This document shows, in pieces, positions 46,740 to 57,434 of a DNA stretch of 64,000 bases. The position numbers and the translations under genes were made by a program. The first letter of the stretch is position 1; the number at the start of each line of letters is the position of its first letter. The stretch is taken from assembly GCF_031755915.1 (NCBI RefSeq), contig NC_083381.1:570501-634500 (forward strand), read 5' to 3'. This stretch comes from Ziziphus jujuba (Eukaryota; Streptophyta; Magnoliopsida; Rosales; Rhamnaceae). Under the pieces are notes generated by a model. That model saw only the letters and a list, made by a program, of their open reading frames with translations, was not told where the DNA came from and did no database searches.

Positions 46740-47750
46740 TATTCAAAGGCGAATCAATAGCAATGGGTAATGGAGGCAAATCTACCGATATATTGGTGGT
46801 TGTGGATCAACTACAATGGATGAAAGCTCGCTTTGATAAACTAGATCAAAGAATGGATAGATTTGAAAATTTCCAAGGAAGACCGAAACCAAGGCATGAA
46901 CCACATGGAGGCCATCGAAGATGACGTGGGCATTTTAGAGAAGAATTCAGAGGGAGTAATTTTGGAGATAACCTCAAGGAGAAGTTCGAAGATAATTTTG
47001 CACTCCAGGCAAGGCAAACCTGTGGGAGGCAAGCTCAAGAGGAAGATGATGACCTTGGAAATATGAAGGTCAATATTCCACCATTTATGGGAAAGAGTGA
47101 TCCGGATGCATACCTAGAATGGGAAGAACACATGGAGATGATTTTTGACCGCCTAACTATTTTGAGGCAAAAAAGGTTAAGTTGGCTACAATGGTGGAAT
47201 AATGAGCATGGTACCTGAAGGAGAGTTGATGATGAACTAATTATCACTTGGCGACAAATGGAAAGAGCCATGAGGAAGAGATTTATGCCTACTCATTACC
47301 ATAGAATGTTGCATTAAAGACTACAATCTTTATCACAATGAAGTAGGATCGTGAAGGACTACTACAAGGAGATGGAGATGCTCATGATGAGGTTTGAACC
47401 ATACCTAGAATGAGGATCATGAGGCAACCAAGGCACGGTTTTTGGGAGGTTTGAACCGAGATATAGCCAACCAAATGGAATTACAATAATATGTGGAATT
47501 GGAACAAATGCTGCATGTGGCCATTAAAATTGGGAACTAATTCAAAAGGAGGGGTACTAGCTTATGGTTTTGGGTTTAAAGTTGAGAGCTCCAATCGGCC
47601 AAGAAGAGATACAAGACTCGAGCCTGCACAAGCACTTAAATCTAAAGGTAAATTTAATCCTAAACCTTCTAGAACTCGTGATATGGTGTGTTTTAAGTGC
47701 CAGGGACGAGGGCATGTTTCCAACCAATGCCCAAACCGAAGAATTATGGT
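46740..47750 (+). pseudogene. gag: gag, element D (second part)
   Basis: Continues from 38715 after E: FKGESIAMGN, VDQLQWMKARFDKLDQRMDRFEN, capsid core WEEHMEMIFDR, TWRQMERAMRKRFMPTHYHR, MEMLMMRF, and a fully conserved knuckle CFKCQGRGHVSNQC (47689-47730). There is a roughly 40-base loss near 47180 (LALEFGHYALQWW shortened to LATMVE). Stops at 47219, 47316 and 47489 correspond to CGA, CAA and CAA codons elsewhere. Confidence 0.85.
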
Positions 47751-48457
47751 GTTGAAAGGCAATGGAGAATTGGAGTCTGAAAGTAAGGGATTCGAAGCAG
47801 AAACTGAACTTCTTGAGGAAGCAATTGAAGATGAAGAACATGATGAACCCAAGACACTCAAAGCCGAACTAAGCTTGTTAGCAAGGAGGGTTCTAGTCCA
47901 AAGAGAAAACATTTTACATACTAGAAAACATTTTCAAGGTAACATTTGTAGTATGATTATTGATAATGAAAGTTGTACCAATGTTATCAGTAATGTTGTG
48001 GTGGAGAAGTTAGCTCTAACAACAATCAAACATCCCGAACCATATAGACTTCAATGGATTAATGATAATGGAGAGATTAAAGTAAACAAACAAGCCAAGG
48101 TAAAGTTTAGCAATGATAAATATGTGGACGTGGTTTTATGTGATGTTGTACCCATGCATGTTGGACAGATTTTGTTGGGAAGACCATGGCAATTTGATAA
48201 GAATACCATACATTATGGTCGAGAGAATGCCATTGTATTGTGATTCAAAGGTAAAAGGATTAAACTTGAGCAATTAACTCCAAAACAAGTATTTAGAGAC
48301 CAATTACAAATGCAACAAAGGAGGGAGGCCTAATGGCTAAAAGAAAAGGCAAGCATCGCACCCACGGCTTCACTAATTGTAAAAGAAGGTAGGGCCGACC
48401 TATTCAACCAAGGTAAGCTTTCTAAAACCAAATTGGGGGGAAGAGGAGTGAGGAACC

Positions 48458-48501
<44 letters not shown>

Positions 48502-48720
48502 AGAAAGCCGAGAGTGTGGGAAAAAGAGCGATGGCCGAGAGTAGTAACGAAAAAAAAAAAAAAGCGAAAAGAAAGAAAATTTTTTATCTTAGCTTATGTG
48601 ATATTAATAAAGCATTTTTAGTAAGAAACCTATGCTGGTTATGATTTATAAAGATGCTTATTTAAACCATCTAGCTAACTCTGAAGAGCTTGTATTGCCA
48701 AGTTCTATATCTTCTTTTTT
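47751..48720 (+). pseudogene. Protease with altered active site and linker, element D
   Basis: The frame from 47491 runs through the knuckle and protease to 48243. The catalytic triad region is MIIDNESCTNVIS (DNES at 47962-47973) where other copies have DSGS: AGT to AAT and GGA to GAA, both G to A. The catalytic Asp itself remains. [25 protein letters not shown] follows. The linker holds a (GA)n expansion (48461-48498) translated as repeated Arg-Glu. Confidence 0.85.
48461..48498. repeat. (GA)19 microsatellite in the D linker
   Basis: Uninterrupted GA run in frame with the acidic/basic linker, giving an Arg-Glu dipeptide repeat. Confidence 0.9.
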
Positions 48721-49491
48721 ATAGGAATTTGATGATGTTCTTCCGGAGGAGATTCCTAGTGGTTTACTAGCATTGAACATCAAATTGATTTTATTCCTGG
48801 AGCTGCAATTCCTAATAGACTAATGTTGTCCCTATTTTGTTAATACCTAAGAAAGATGGATCATGTCGCATGTGTGTCGATTGTAGGGCCATAAATAATA
48901 TAACCATTAAGTATAGGCATCCTATTCCTAGATTAGATGATATGCTTGATGAACTATATGGTGCATGTATGTTTTCTAAAATTGATCTTAGGAGTGGGTA
49001 TCATCAACTTAGAATGAAGGCGGGAGATGAATGGAAAACCACATTTAAAACTAAATATGGATTATATGAGTGGTTAGTAATATCTTTTGGTTTAACTAAT
49101 GCACCTAGCACTTTTATGAGATTAATGAATCATGTTATGTGTCCATTCATTGGAAAATTTATGGTTGTTTAGAGTGGTCATGATGATATTCTTGTATATA
49201 GCCAAAATTTAGATGATCATGTAAGACATCTTAAGTTAGTTTTAGAAGTACTTAAGAAGGAAAGATTGTTTGCTAACATTAAAAAGTGTGATTTTTGCCA
49301 ATATGAGTTTGTTTTTTTAGGATTTGTTGTAAGTGCTGCAAGAATCAAAGTTTACCAATCCAAGGTCAAAGCTATGCAGGAATGGCCAAAACCTACATCA
49401 ATTACCCAGGTAAGGAGTTTTCATGATTTGGCTAGCTTCTAGCAACAATTGGTCAAGGATTTTAGCACCATTGCAAGACCTTTGACCGAAA
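48721..49491 (+). pseudogene. pol: Reverse transcriptase domain, element D
   Basis: EFDDVLPEEIPSGLL, a deletion of about 110 bases (AYRSNPEET to SPCA lost), then a 111-codon open stretch: [95 protein letters not shown]. The YFDD site is destroyed: a stop and insertion turn it into an SGHDDILVYS reading (49172-49200). It continues with RLFANIKKCDFCQYEFVFLG and ends at RPLTE, where element G is inserted; RNase H resumes at 62271. Confidence 0.87.
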
Positions 49492-50617
49492 TGATATGAA
49501 CTTACGATGATCTGCTCCTAAACCCATATTATATTATCTGGGATCACGATTACATTCAAGTTCTAATGGATTGGCCTCAATCCCTAACCAATATATGATT
49601 AGAAACCTTGGTATAATGTAGACGCCACAACAGGTGATGGATATCCTATTGATAAGTCAAGCTAAAACACTCATTCACTAATGGTGTTTTAAATGTTCAA
49701 AAGAGCAAAAAGAAATTCAATCTCACAAAATAAAATCTGAATATTATTAATGGTTGTGTTCTTCCTTAAAATTAAGCCCTTAAACAAGCTAGAGTCACAA
49801 AACAATAAACCCTAAAAATTTAGGTTAAAATCGGCCACCAAAGAGAAAAGGAAATATGTTGCCAGAAATTCACCTACTTTCCTAAACTAATTTGGATTAA
49901 TTAATTCCTTTATTTTGAATTAGAAATTAATTAATTTATAATGAAAATAATAAAATAATAAGTTTCTTAAGTTGATTTTTCCAGCAAATAAATAAATAAA
50001 AACCAAATAAAAGATTAATTTCCTAAAACAAAAAGTCAAAATCAAATTAGGAAACTAATTGACTAGTTTGACTACTAAGATATCTTTGATAAATCTTCAT
50101 CTTGTTTGGGCTCCAAATCAACTTCCATATGCCATGTAGGATGCCAAATATGATTAATAATGATTCCAACATGTTGCCTCTTTATTGGAATAAGTCAAAC
50201 AAGAAGACAAGTCAAAGTCAGCTGGTAAACAGCACATTTTCGACCAAATTGAGATGCTGTCGGGACAAGCCCTTTTTAGATGCTTTTGATTCTGCCATGG
50301 ATGGATTCCATGTCCTCTTAATGATATTCCTTGATTTCATGAATTGTTGGAACCATTCCTTACTGCCTGGAGTCCAAATTTACACGAAGATAGCTATCCG
50401 GGTCCGTATCGATCTCCACCACTTGGATGCTTAAAATGGATCTTGTACTTCAGGTATTGTCAAGCCCTTTTGAGAATTAATTACTCCCTATATAAAATCA
50501 TCCAGGTTTTCATTAAATCTCTCAGTTTGAACTCTAATGATCAGCCCGATCTTCATACGTATCAAGTCAGCACCCCAGTAGGTTGTCGGTTGTATAAGTA
50601 CGAGCGGATTCTCATCA
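49492..50617 (-). mobile_element. Element G 3' LTR
   Basis: 1,126 bp between plus-strand TGATATGAAC and ATTCTCATCA. The pol-tail frame is open on the minus strand from upstream coding down to 50488. Confidence 0.9.
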
Positions 50618-50630
50618 TTCCCCTCCTCTT
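50618..50630 (-). promoter_or_regulatory. Polypurine tract, element G
   Basis: Minus-strand AAGAGGAGGGGAA abutting the LTR start. Confidence 0.88.
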
Positions 50631-50990
50631 GAAAAGGATTTTCCTTCAAATCAAAGTCATCACCTGCAGCAAAAGTAGATAAATCAGTGACAATAAATGT
50701 AGCACTCAAATTATACTCACTTAGCAAGTCAAGTTTGTAAGCATTTTCATTGATCTGTTTTAAGACATGAAAAGATTCATCCCCTCGGGGCATAAGCTTT
50801 GACTTTTATTGTTGTAGGAACCTCTCCTTTCTCCTGGGTCAAACACTATCATAAAAAATTCCCAAAATACAATCTCATTGTGACAAAAATCACACTTTTT
50901 AATGTTAGCAAATAATCTCTCCCAAATATTCAAATTTCCACTAAGTAAAGCTCTCAATAATGTAGATAAAGTTCTATACAACAAAAACAT
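50631..50990 (-). pseudogene. Scrambled pol remnant, element G (integrase piece, RT piece, integrase C-terminus)
   Basis: In coding order: YLK of the linker, then [19 protein letters not shown], which belongs to the integrase core after the catalytic Glu (about 50975-50915), then LFANIKKCDFCHNEIVF from the RT thumb (about 50914-50851), then IVFDPGE plus the integrase C-terminal block (about 50850-50640; NENAYKLDLLSEYNLSATFI). Gene order is therefore changed as well as shortened. Element H has the same two junctions. A frameshift near 50815 separates the two open frames. Confidence 0.85.
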
Positions 50991-51945
50991 CTTTAAATAA
51001 GCATCTTTATAAATCATAACCAACATAGTTTATTACTAAAAAATGTCTTTTTAAACTCACCTAAGCTAAGATAAAAATTCTTTGTTTTCTTTTCTTTCCT
51101 CTCTTTTTCTTTCACACTCACGGGTTCCATTTATTTTCTCTCACACTCAGCTTTTTCAAGTTTCTTCTTACTGTCGGGTTTGCCTTGATTTTTCCACTCA
51201 ATTTTAGTTTTAGAATGCTTACCTTGGACAGCAAACTCGGACCTACCTTCTTCGATGGATGGTGAAGCAGTAGGTTCCATTCTTGCTTTCTCTTTGAGCC
51301 TCTTGGCTTCCCACCTTTGTTGCATTTGTAGTTGGCCTCTAAAAACTTCCTTCGGGGTTAATGGCTCCAGCTTGACCTTCTTCCCTATAAATCTAAAAAC
51401 AATATAATTCTCTTGACCATAATGAGTAGCATCTTTATCAAATTGCCATGGTCTACCTAATAGAATATGTTCGGAATGCATAGGCAGAACATCACACAAA
51501 ACAACATCCACATATTTATTTATGCTCAATTTTACTTTGGCTTCTTTTTTTTTTATTCACTTTCATCTCACCACTATAATTAAGCCATTGTAATCTATAA
51601 GGTTCTGGATGTTTAATAGTTTTTAAGCTTAATTTATCAATCACAATGTTACTAATTACATTTGTACAACTCCCACTATCAATTATCATACTACAAATCT
51701 TACCTTGAATTTCACAACGGGTATGGAAAGATGTTCTTTCTTTGAATTTGGTCCTCATCTTTGTACACGGTTAGAACCCTTCTTGATACTAAACTCAAAT
51801 CAGCCCTAGATGCCTTGAGAGTCTCAAGTTCATCATGCCCATCATCTCCAACTTCTTCACCATTAATTTCGATTTCAGCATCACTTTTTTCACTTTCAGA
51901 TTCTAGTTCGCCATTACCTTTTAGCACCATGATCCTTCTAGTCGG
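50991..51945 (-). pseudogene. Protease and linker, element G
   Basis: Acidic spacer (VLKGNGELESES), then MIIDSGSCTNVISNIVIDKL with an intact DSGS triad, [20 protein letters not shown], a frameshift in an A-run near 51545, and INKYVDVVLCDVLPMHSEHILL with GRPWQFD. The linker (LTPKEVFRGQLQMQQRWEAK) is followed by Lys/Glu-rich sequence. Confidence 0.85.
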
Positions 51946-53105
51946 ACATTGACTAGCAATATGTCCTCTTCCCTACCACTTAAAGCACATAACATCATGA
52001 GTTCTAGAAGGTTTAGGATCAGATTTATGTTCATTTCTTGGTTCTTGGATAGATTCGGTCTTGGCTTCGCTTTTTGTCCGATTGGAGCTTTCTTCACATA
52101 GTTTCGATATGGGCTTTGAATCATAGACGGGATTGTTTCTCCAAGCACTTGGATTTGACCTCCCATTGTTTGTAACTCCTTCAAACGATAAGCTTCCCCT
52201 TCTCTTGAATTGGTTTTCAACTTTGATGGCCACATGAAGTATCTCCTCCTATTCTACATATTGTTGAAGCTCCACTTGGTTGGCTATATCACGATTCAAA
52301 CCCCTCAAAACCTTGCCATGGTTGCTTGTCTATCTTTATTCATGTTTATCCTCATCATAAGCATCTCCATCCCCTTATAATAATCCTCAACGGACCTATT
52401 CCTTGAGATAAAGATTGAAGTCTTTGATACAGAAACCTATAATAGTATGATAGCATAAACCGCTTCCTCATGGCTCCTTTCATTTGTCGCCATGTAGTGA
52501 TCAAGTCATCACCAACTCTTTTTTGGGTGTTTTGTTCATTAGTCCACCATTGGAGGGCATAATGGTCAAATTCCATTGCTACAATTTCATTTTCTTAGAC
52601 TCCGAATAACTATGGCAGTTGAAAATCATCTCCATACGCTCTTCCCATTCAAAGTAAGCCTTCGGGTCATTTTTCCCCATGAAAGGTGGTGTGTTTACCT
52701 TGATGTTGCCAAGATCATCATCTGCCTTATCTCTCCTATGTCTCCCATGGCCTAGCCTTTCTTCGACAGCATACGTTTCATCCATTCCTTCCTCAAAATC
52801 ATCTCCAAAATTTCCCTTTTTGAACTCCTCTCTAGGTCGTCCACGACCTTCTCGACCTCGACCTCGACCTCGGCCTCCATGGAATTCTTGCCTCAAATTC
52901 AGCCTACCTTGAGTTGTTTCTATTTTGTCCATTATTTGATTTATGTGGTCAAATTGAGCATTCATCAACTGTAATTGCTCCAAAACAGCCCTCATGTCCG
53001 TTTGTTCACCACTACCCTAGCTCGAGAAACACCATGGAATCCTATGGATTCTTCTTCATTGATCCCTAGTGGTAGATCTTCTCTCCTCAACCTTGAATCT
53101 GCCAT
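51946..53105 (-). pseudogene. gag: gag pseudogene, element G
   Basis: Starts MADSRLRRED at 53105; frameshift near 53025, then MRAVLEQLQLMNAQFDHINQ, GGRGRGRGREGRGRPREEF, IKVNTPPFMGKNDPKAYFEW, EERMEMIFNCHSYSESKKMK, FDHYALQWWTNEQNTQKRVG, and the nucleocapsid. In the knuckle (51946-51987) the second Cys is Trp and the following Gln codon is TAG. Confidence 0.85.
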
Positions 53106-54116
53106 GTTAGTATGAGTATTGTAAAAGTAAAATAAATCCTTACCTAATTCACTTCCTCACGTGTTTCACTCAAACAAGGTCTCGACACTCATGTTTTCAC
53201 ATTAGTTTTGGCTTTTACCCTCTTTTAAGCTCACACACTCTTGCCTTTTTCCACTCAAAGAATTATCTCAAAATTATAATTAAAACACCCACAAAACAGA
53301 AATTAGATCACAAGTATGTTTTCATTAAACTTATCAATAAACTGTAGCAAAATGTAAGCAATACCTAATGAATTAACAAAATCTGTTTTCGACTTTTCTA
53401 CGCAAAATAAGTCAAATTAACAAGGAAAAATTCGAAAACAAGAAAAACTGGACTAGATGGTAAGAAATCAAGGACTCAAGAATAAAAATTTAGAAAAAGA
53501 ATTTTAAACACGATCAAGAATCAATTCGAACAAAATTAAGGAATAGTGTTGGTTGTTGTTTTTGTAATTCAAGTTCTATATCAAATCCTTTAACTAATTT
53601 TAAACCAATAATTTAAGCACCCAAAATTCAAATATCCAGCAACAAAAATAACTCTCCAGCAACTCCAAATATTGAATAAATAATCAACAAAACAGCAGCT
53701 CCAAGAAACTTCCAGCAACAAATTTCAACACCAAATAACCACCAAACCCGTGACCTCCAATAACAAACTGCAAATTTGTAATTTTTTGTACATTTATATA
53801 TGTTGCCGCAAACACCCTTTTTTTTTTTTTGTTTTTTTTGAATTTATGAATGAAAATATTTAAGACTAAAACAACAAAGAAAAATCAACAAAAACCAAAT
53901 TAACACGAACAATGATGAAAGACAACCAACAAACTAGGTAACAAAAAAAATACGGTAAAACTAGGAAAACCTAATCTAATTAGTAATGAGTTTTTTGTTT
54001 CCTTTAATGCAAAATGTGTATGATGATTGAAGCAACCTTAACTTAATGCTAAAATTGTAGATTAACACAAAAAATAAATAAAACAAATAAGATAAATCAA
54101 ACCTAAACAAAATCTT
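53106..54116 (-). other. Untranslated leader of element G
   Basis: About 1.0 kb, noncoding, T-run at 53818-53838 on the plus strand, colinear with the leader of H. Confidence 0.72.
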
Positions 54117-54129
54117 GTCTCTAATACTA
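54117..54129 (-). promoter_or_regulatory. Primer binding site, element G (decayed)
   Basis: Plus strand GTCTCTAATACTA, about three changes from GGCTCTGATACCA, at the correct distance from the LTR. Confidence 0.7.
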
Positions 54130-54131
54130 AA

Positions 54132-54676
54132 TGATACGAACCTAGGACAACCTACTCTTAAACCCATATTATATTAGCCCGGATCACGATTAAGTTCAAG
54201 TTCTAATGGATTGGCTTCAACCCCTAACCAACATGTGATTAGAAACCTTGGTATAATGTAGACACCATAATAGGTGATGGATATCCTATTGATAAGTCAA
54301 GTTAAAACACTCATTCACTAATGGTGTTTTAGGTGTTCAACAGATCAAAGAGAAATTCAATCTCACAAAATAAAATTTGAATATTATTAATGGTTAAATA
54401 GGCTAGAGTCATAAAACAATAAGCCCTAAAAATTTATGTTAAATTCAGCCACCAAAGGGAAAAGGAAACATGTTGGCCGAAATTCACCTACTTTCCTAAA
54501 CTAATTTGGATTAATTAATTCTTTTATTTTGAATTAGGAGTTAATTAATTTACAATGAAAATAATAAAATAATAACTTTCTTAATTTGATTTGTCCAGCA
54601 AATAAATAAATAAAAACCAAATAAAAGACTAATTTCCTAAAACAAAGAGTCAAAATCAAATTAGGAAACTAGTTGA
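54132..54676 (-). mobile_element. Element G 5' LTR, first piece
   Basis: Begins plus-strand TGATACGAACC and runs to GTTGACTAG, where the solo LTR is inserted. Continues at 55821 and 62183. Confidence 0.87.
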
Positions 54677-54681
54677 CTAGT

Positions 54682-55815
54682 TGATGTGATTCCGCTCAAG
54701 CCCGCTCAACCAATAACACACTGGGGTGCTAACCCGACACGAATGAAGATCAGGCCAATCACAAGAGCTCAAATTAAGAGATTTAAGGACAAAATGGGAA
54801 CATTTATACAGGGGGTAATTTATTCTCAACAGAGCTTATCCATACTTGAAGATACAAAGCCTATTCTAAGCATCCAAGTGGTGGAAGCCGATACGGACCC
54901 GGATAGTAGTTTTGGTGCAAATATGGACAACAGGCAGCATGAAATGGTTCTAACTCTTCATGGATTCAATAAATATGTCTAAGAGGATATGGAATCAAGT
55001 CAAGGCAGCTTCAAAGGCATTCAAAAAGGGGTTGTACGAACAGCTTCAAATTTTGCCTATTTTTTACTGTATTTTGTGCTGACTTTACTGTATTTTGCTA
55101 AGTTGGTTTTTTCCTCCTCTTCCAAGCATGGGCAACGTGTGGGACTTTATATTCAGCTTATTTGGCATCCTAAAAAGCATATTGAAGCTGATTTGGAGTT
55201 CAAATTGGTCAAAGATTGGTCAAAGTCAACTTAGTCAAAAAGCTAGTATTTTAGTTTCCTAATTTGATTCTAATTTTGTTTTAGGAAATTACCATTACTT
55301 TTTAGTTTTTATTTATTTATTTATTTTTTGGAACACTAAGTTTAGGAAATTTATTATTTTATTATTTTCATTGCAAATTAATTAATTTCTAATTCAAAAT
55401 AAAGGAATAAATTAATCCAAATTAGATTAGGAAAGGAGTGAGAATTTCGGCCACCATAGGAAACTACTTTGTATGGCCGATTTTCCCTTTGTTTTTAGGG
55501 TTTTATTTCGTGGCTTTGTAGCCTATCTAAAGGATTATTTTTCAATAAGAATGAAGCTTGAATTTTATATAGAAAATTATTTGTGAGATTGAATTCTCTT
55601 TGTTCTTTTGAACACCTAAAACACCATTAGAGAGTGAGTGTCTTAGTTTGACTTATCAATAGGACTTCCATCACCTATTGTGGTGTCTTCATTATATACC
55701 AAGGTTTCTAATCACAGGTTGGTTAGGGGTCAAGGTAACCATTAGAACTTGAACATAATTAGATCCGGGCTAATATAATGCGGGTTTAGGAGCAGGTCGT
55801 CCTAGATTCGTACCA
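54682..55815 (+). mobile_element. Family 1 solo LTR inside the 5' LTR of G
   Basis: 1,134 bp, TGATGTGATTCC to GATTCGTACCA, flanked by a perfect 5-bp duplication CTAGT (54677-54681 and 55816-55820). Removal restores GACTAGTTTGACTACTAAG, as in G's other LTR. No PBS or PPT. Confidence 0.93.
54686..54982 (+). pseudogene. LTR-encoded pol tail in the solo LTR
   Basis: About 99 codons fully open within the LTR: IPLKPAQPITHWGANPTRMK, RPITRAQIKRFKDKMGTFIQ, SILEDTKPILSIQVVEADTD, GFNKYV-stop. It is the translated continuation of pol beyond the PPT in this family; it has no known catalytic motif. In a solo LTR it has no upstream pol and can only be a relic. Confidence 0.75.
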
Positions 55816-55820
55816 CTAGT

Positions 55821-56286
55821 TTGACTACTAAGATATCTTTGATAAATTTTCAGCTTGTTTGGGCTCCAAATCAGCTTCCATATGCCATTTAGGATGACAA
55901 ATATGATTAATAATGATTTCCACACATTTCCCTTGATTGGAATAAGTCAAACAAGAAAAAACCCTTTTTAGATGTTGGAATAAATGATTCCCGCACATTC
56001 TCGGCCAAATTGAGATGTTGTCTGTACAAACCCTTTTTAGATGCTTTTGATTCTGAATTGGCTGGATTCTATGTCCTCTTAATGATATTCATTGAGTTCA
56101 TGAAGTGTTGGAACCATTCCTTGCTACCCGGAGTCCAAATTTGCACAAAAATAGCTACCCGGGTCCGTATCAATCTCGACCACTTGGATGCTCAAAACGG
56201 ATCTTGTATCTTCAGGTATTGTTAAGCCCTTTTGAGAATTAATTAATCCCTATATACAATCATTCATGTTTTGCTTAAATCTCTTA
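55821..56286 (-). mobile_element. Element G 5' LTR, second piece
   Basis: Continues TTGACTACTAAGATATC... to CTCTTA, where H is inserted. A segment near CCCTTTTTAGATG is partly duplicated (55964 and 56030), a small local rearrangement. Confidence 0.8.
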
Positions 56287-56982
56287 GTTTGTGATGTGAT
56301 TCAGCCCGAACCTGCACAATCGATAACCCGCTTGGTTGCTAACCCAATACGGATGAAGACCGGGCCAATCAATAGGGCTCAAACTAAGAGATTTAAGGTT
56401 AAAATTTCTGCCTTTATCCAAGAAGTAATTCATTCTCAATATGGCTTGTCCATACTCAAAGATTCAAGACATGTTCTGAGCATACAAGTGGTGGAAGCCG
56501 GTACGGGCCCTCGTAGCGGTTTTGGTACATTTTTTGAGCCCAGGAAGCATGAAATGGTTCCAACGTTTCATGGATTCAATAAATATGTATAAGAGGAGAA
56601 GTAATCAAGTCAAAGAAGCTTCAAAATCGTCCAAAAAGGGGTTGCATGAACAGTTAGTAAATTTGGCCGGTTTTTGCTGTATTTTATGCTGGCTTTACTG
56701 TATTGTATTGAGTTGGCTTTTTCTTTTTCTTCCAAGCAAGGGAAACATTTTGGACTTCATAATAAGCGTATTTTTAATCCTAAAAAGCATATTGAAGCCA
56801 ATTTGGGGCTCAAATTGGTCAAAGAATGGTCAAAGTCAGCTTAGTCAAAAAGCTGGTATTTTAGTTTCCTAATTTGATTTTTCTTTTTGTTTTAGGAAAT
56901 TACCATTCCTCTTTGGTTTTTATTTATTTATTTTCTATAAAAATAAGTTTAAGAAAGTTATTATTTTTTATTTTCATTGTAA

Positions 56983-57022
56983 ATTAATTAATTCCTAATT
57001 CGAAATAAAGGAATTAATTAAT
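56983..57022 (+). promoter_or_regulatory. Conserved 13-bp LTR inverted repeat
   Basis: ATTAATTAATTCC (56983-56995) and GGAATTAATTAAT (57010-57022) form a perfect stem with a 14-base loop, about 100 bases upstream of the TATA-like word. It is present in the other family 1 LTRs, for example 19727-19766. Confidence 0.8.
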
Positions 57023-57126
57023 CCAAATTAGATTAGGAAAGGAGTGAGAATTTTGGCCATTATAGGATACTTTGTATGGACGGTTTTCTCTTTGTTTTTA
57101 GGGTTTTATTTCATGAATTTTTTAGC

Positions 57127-57137
57127 CTATTTAAAGG
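57127..57137 (+). promoter_or_regulatory. Putative LTR TATA box
   Basis: CTATTTAAAGG, invariant in position about 835 bases into the LTR in most copies, for example 19873 and 39879. It fits a pol II core promoter for element RNA; the start site was not determined. Confidence 0.6.
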
Positions 57138-57218
57138 CTTATTTTTCAATAAGAATTAAGCTTGAACTTTATACAAAAAAGTATTTGTGAGATTGAATTC
57201 TCTTTGTTCTTTAAACAC

Positions 57219-57284
57219 CTAAAACACCATTAGTGAATGAGTGTTTTAGTTTTGACTTATCAATAGGATTTCCATTACCTATTG
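57219..57284 (+). promoter_or_regulatory. Two conserved stem-loops downstream of the TATA box
   Basis: CTAAAACAC (57219-57227) pairs with GTGTTTTAG (57241-57249), and CAATAGG (57261-57267) with CCTATTG (57278-57284). Both would lie in the transcript's repeated 5'/3' region. They recur in most family 1 LTRs with few changes. Confidence 0.6.
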
Positions 57285-57421
57285 TGACCTCTTCATTATA
57301 TATCATGGTTTCTAATCACAGGTTGGTTAGGGGTCAAGGTGATCATTAGAACTTGAACATAATTAGATCTGGGCTAATATAATACGGGTTTAGGAGCAGG
57401 CCGTTCTTGGTTCGTATCATT

Positions 57422-57434
57422 TGGTATCAGAGAC
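57422..57434 (+). promoter_or_regulatory. Primer binding site, element H
   Basis: TGGTATCAGAGAC, one change from the family sequence. Confidence 0.9.

Larger units (their letters stand above)
56292..57419 (+). mobile_element. Element H 5' LTR
   Basis: 1,128 bp, TGATGTGATTC to GGTTCGTATCA. Pol-tail frame open to 56592 (KTGPINRAQTKRFKVKISAF). Inverted repeat 56983-57022, TATA-like CTATTTAAAGG 57127-57137 and two downstream stems at 57219-57284. Confidence 0.92.

Noticed and set aside
47557..47912. Minus-strand frames of about 94 to 116 codons over element D gag and protease
   Set aside because: Antisense shadows of a clearly identified plus-strand gag-protease frame.
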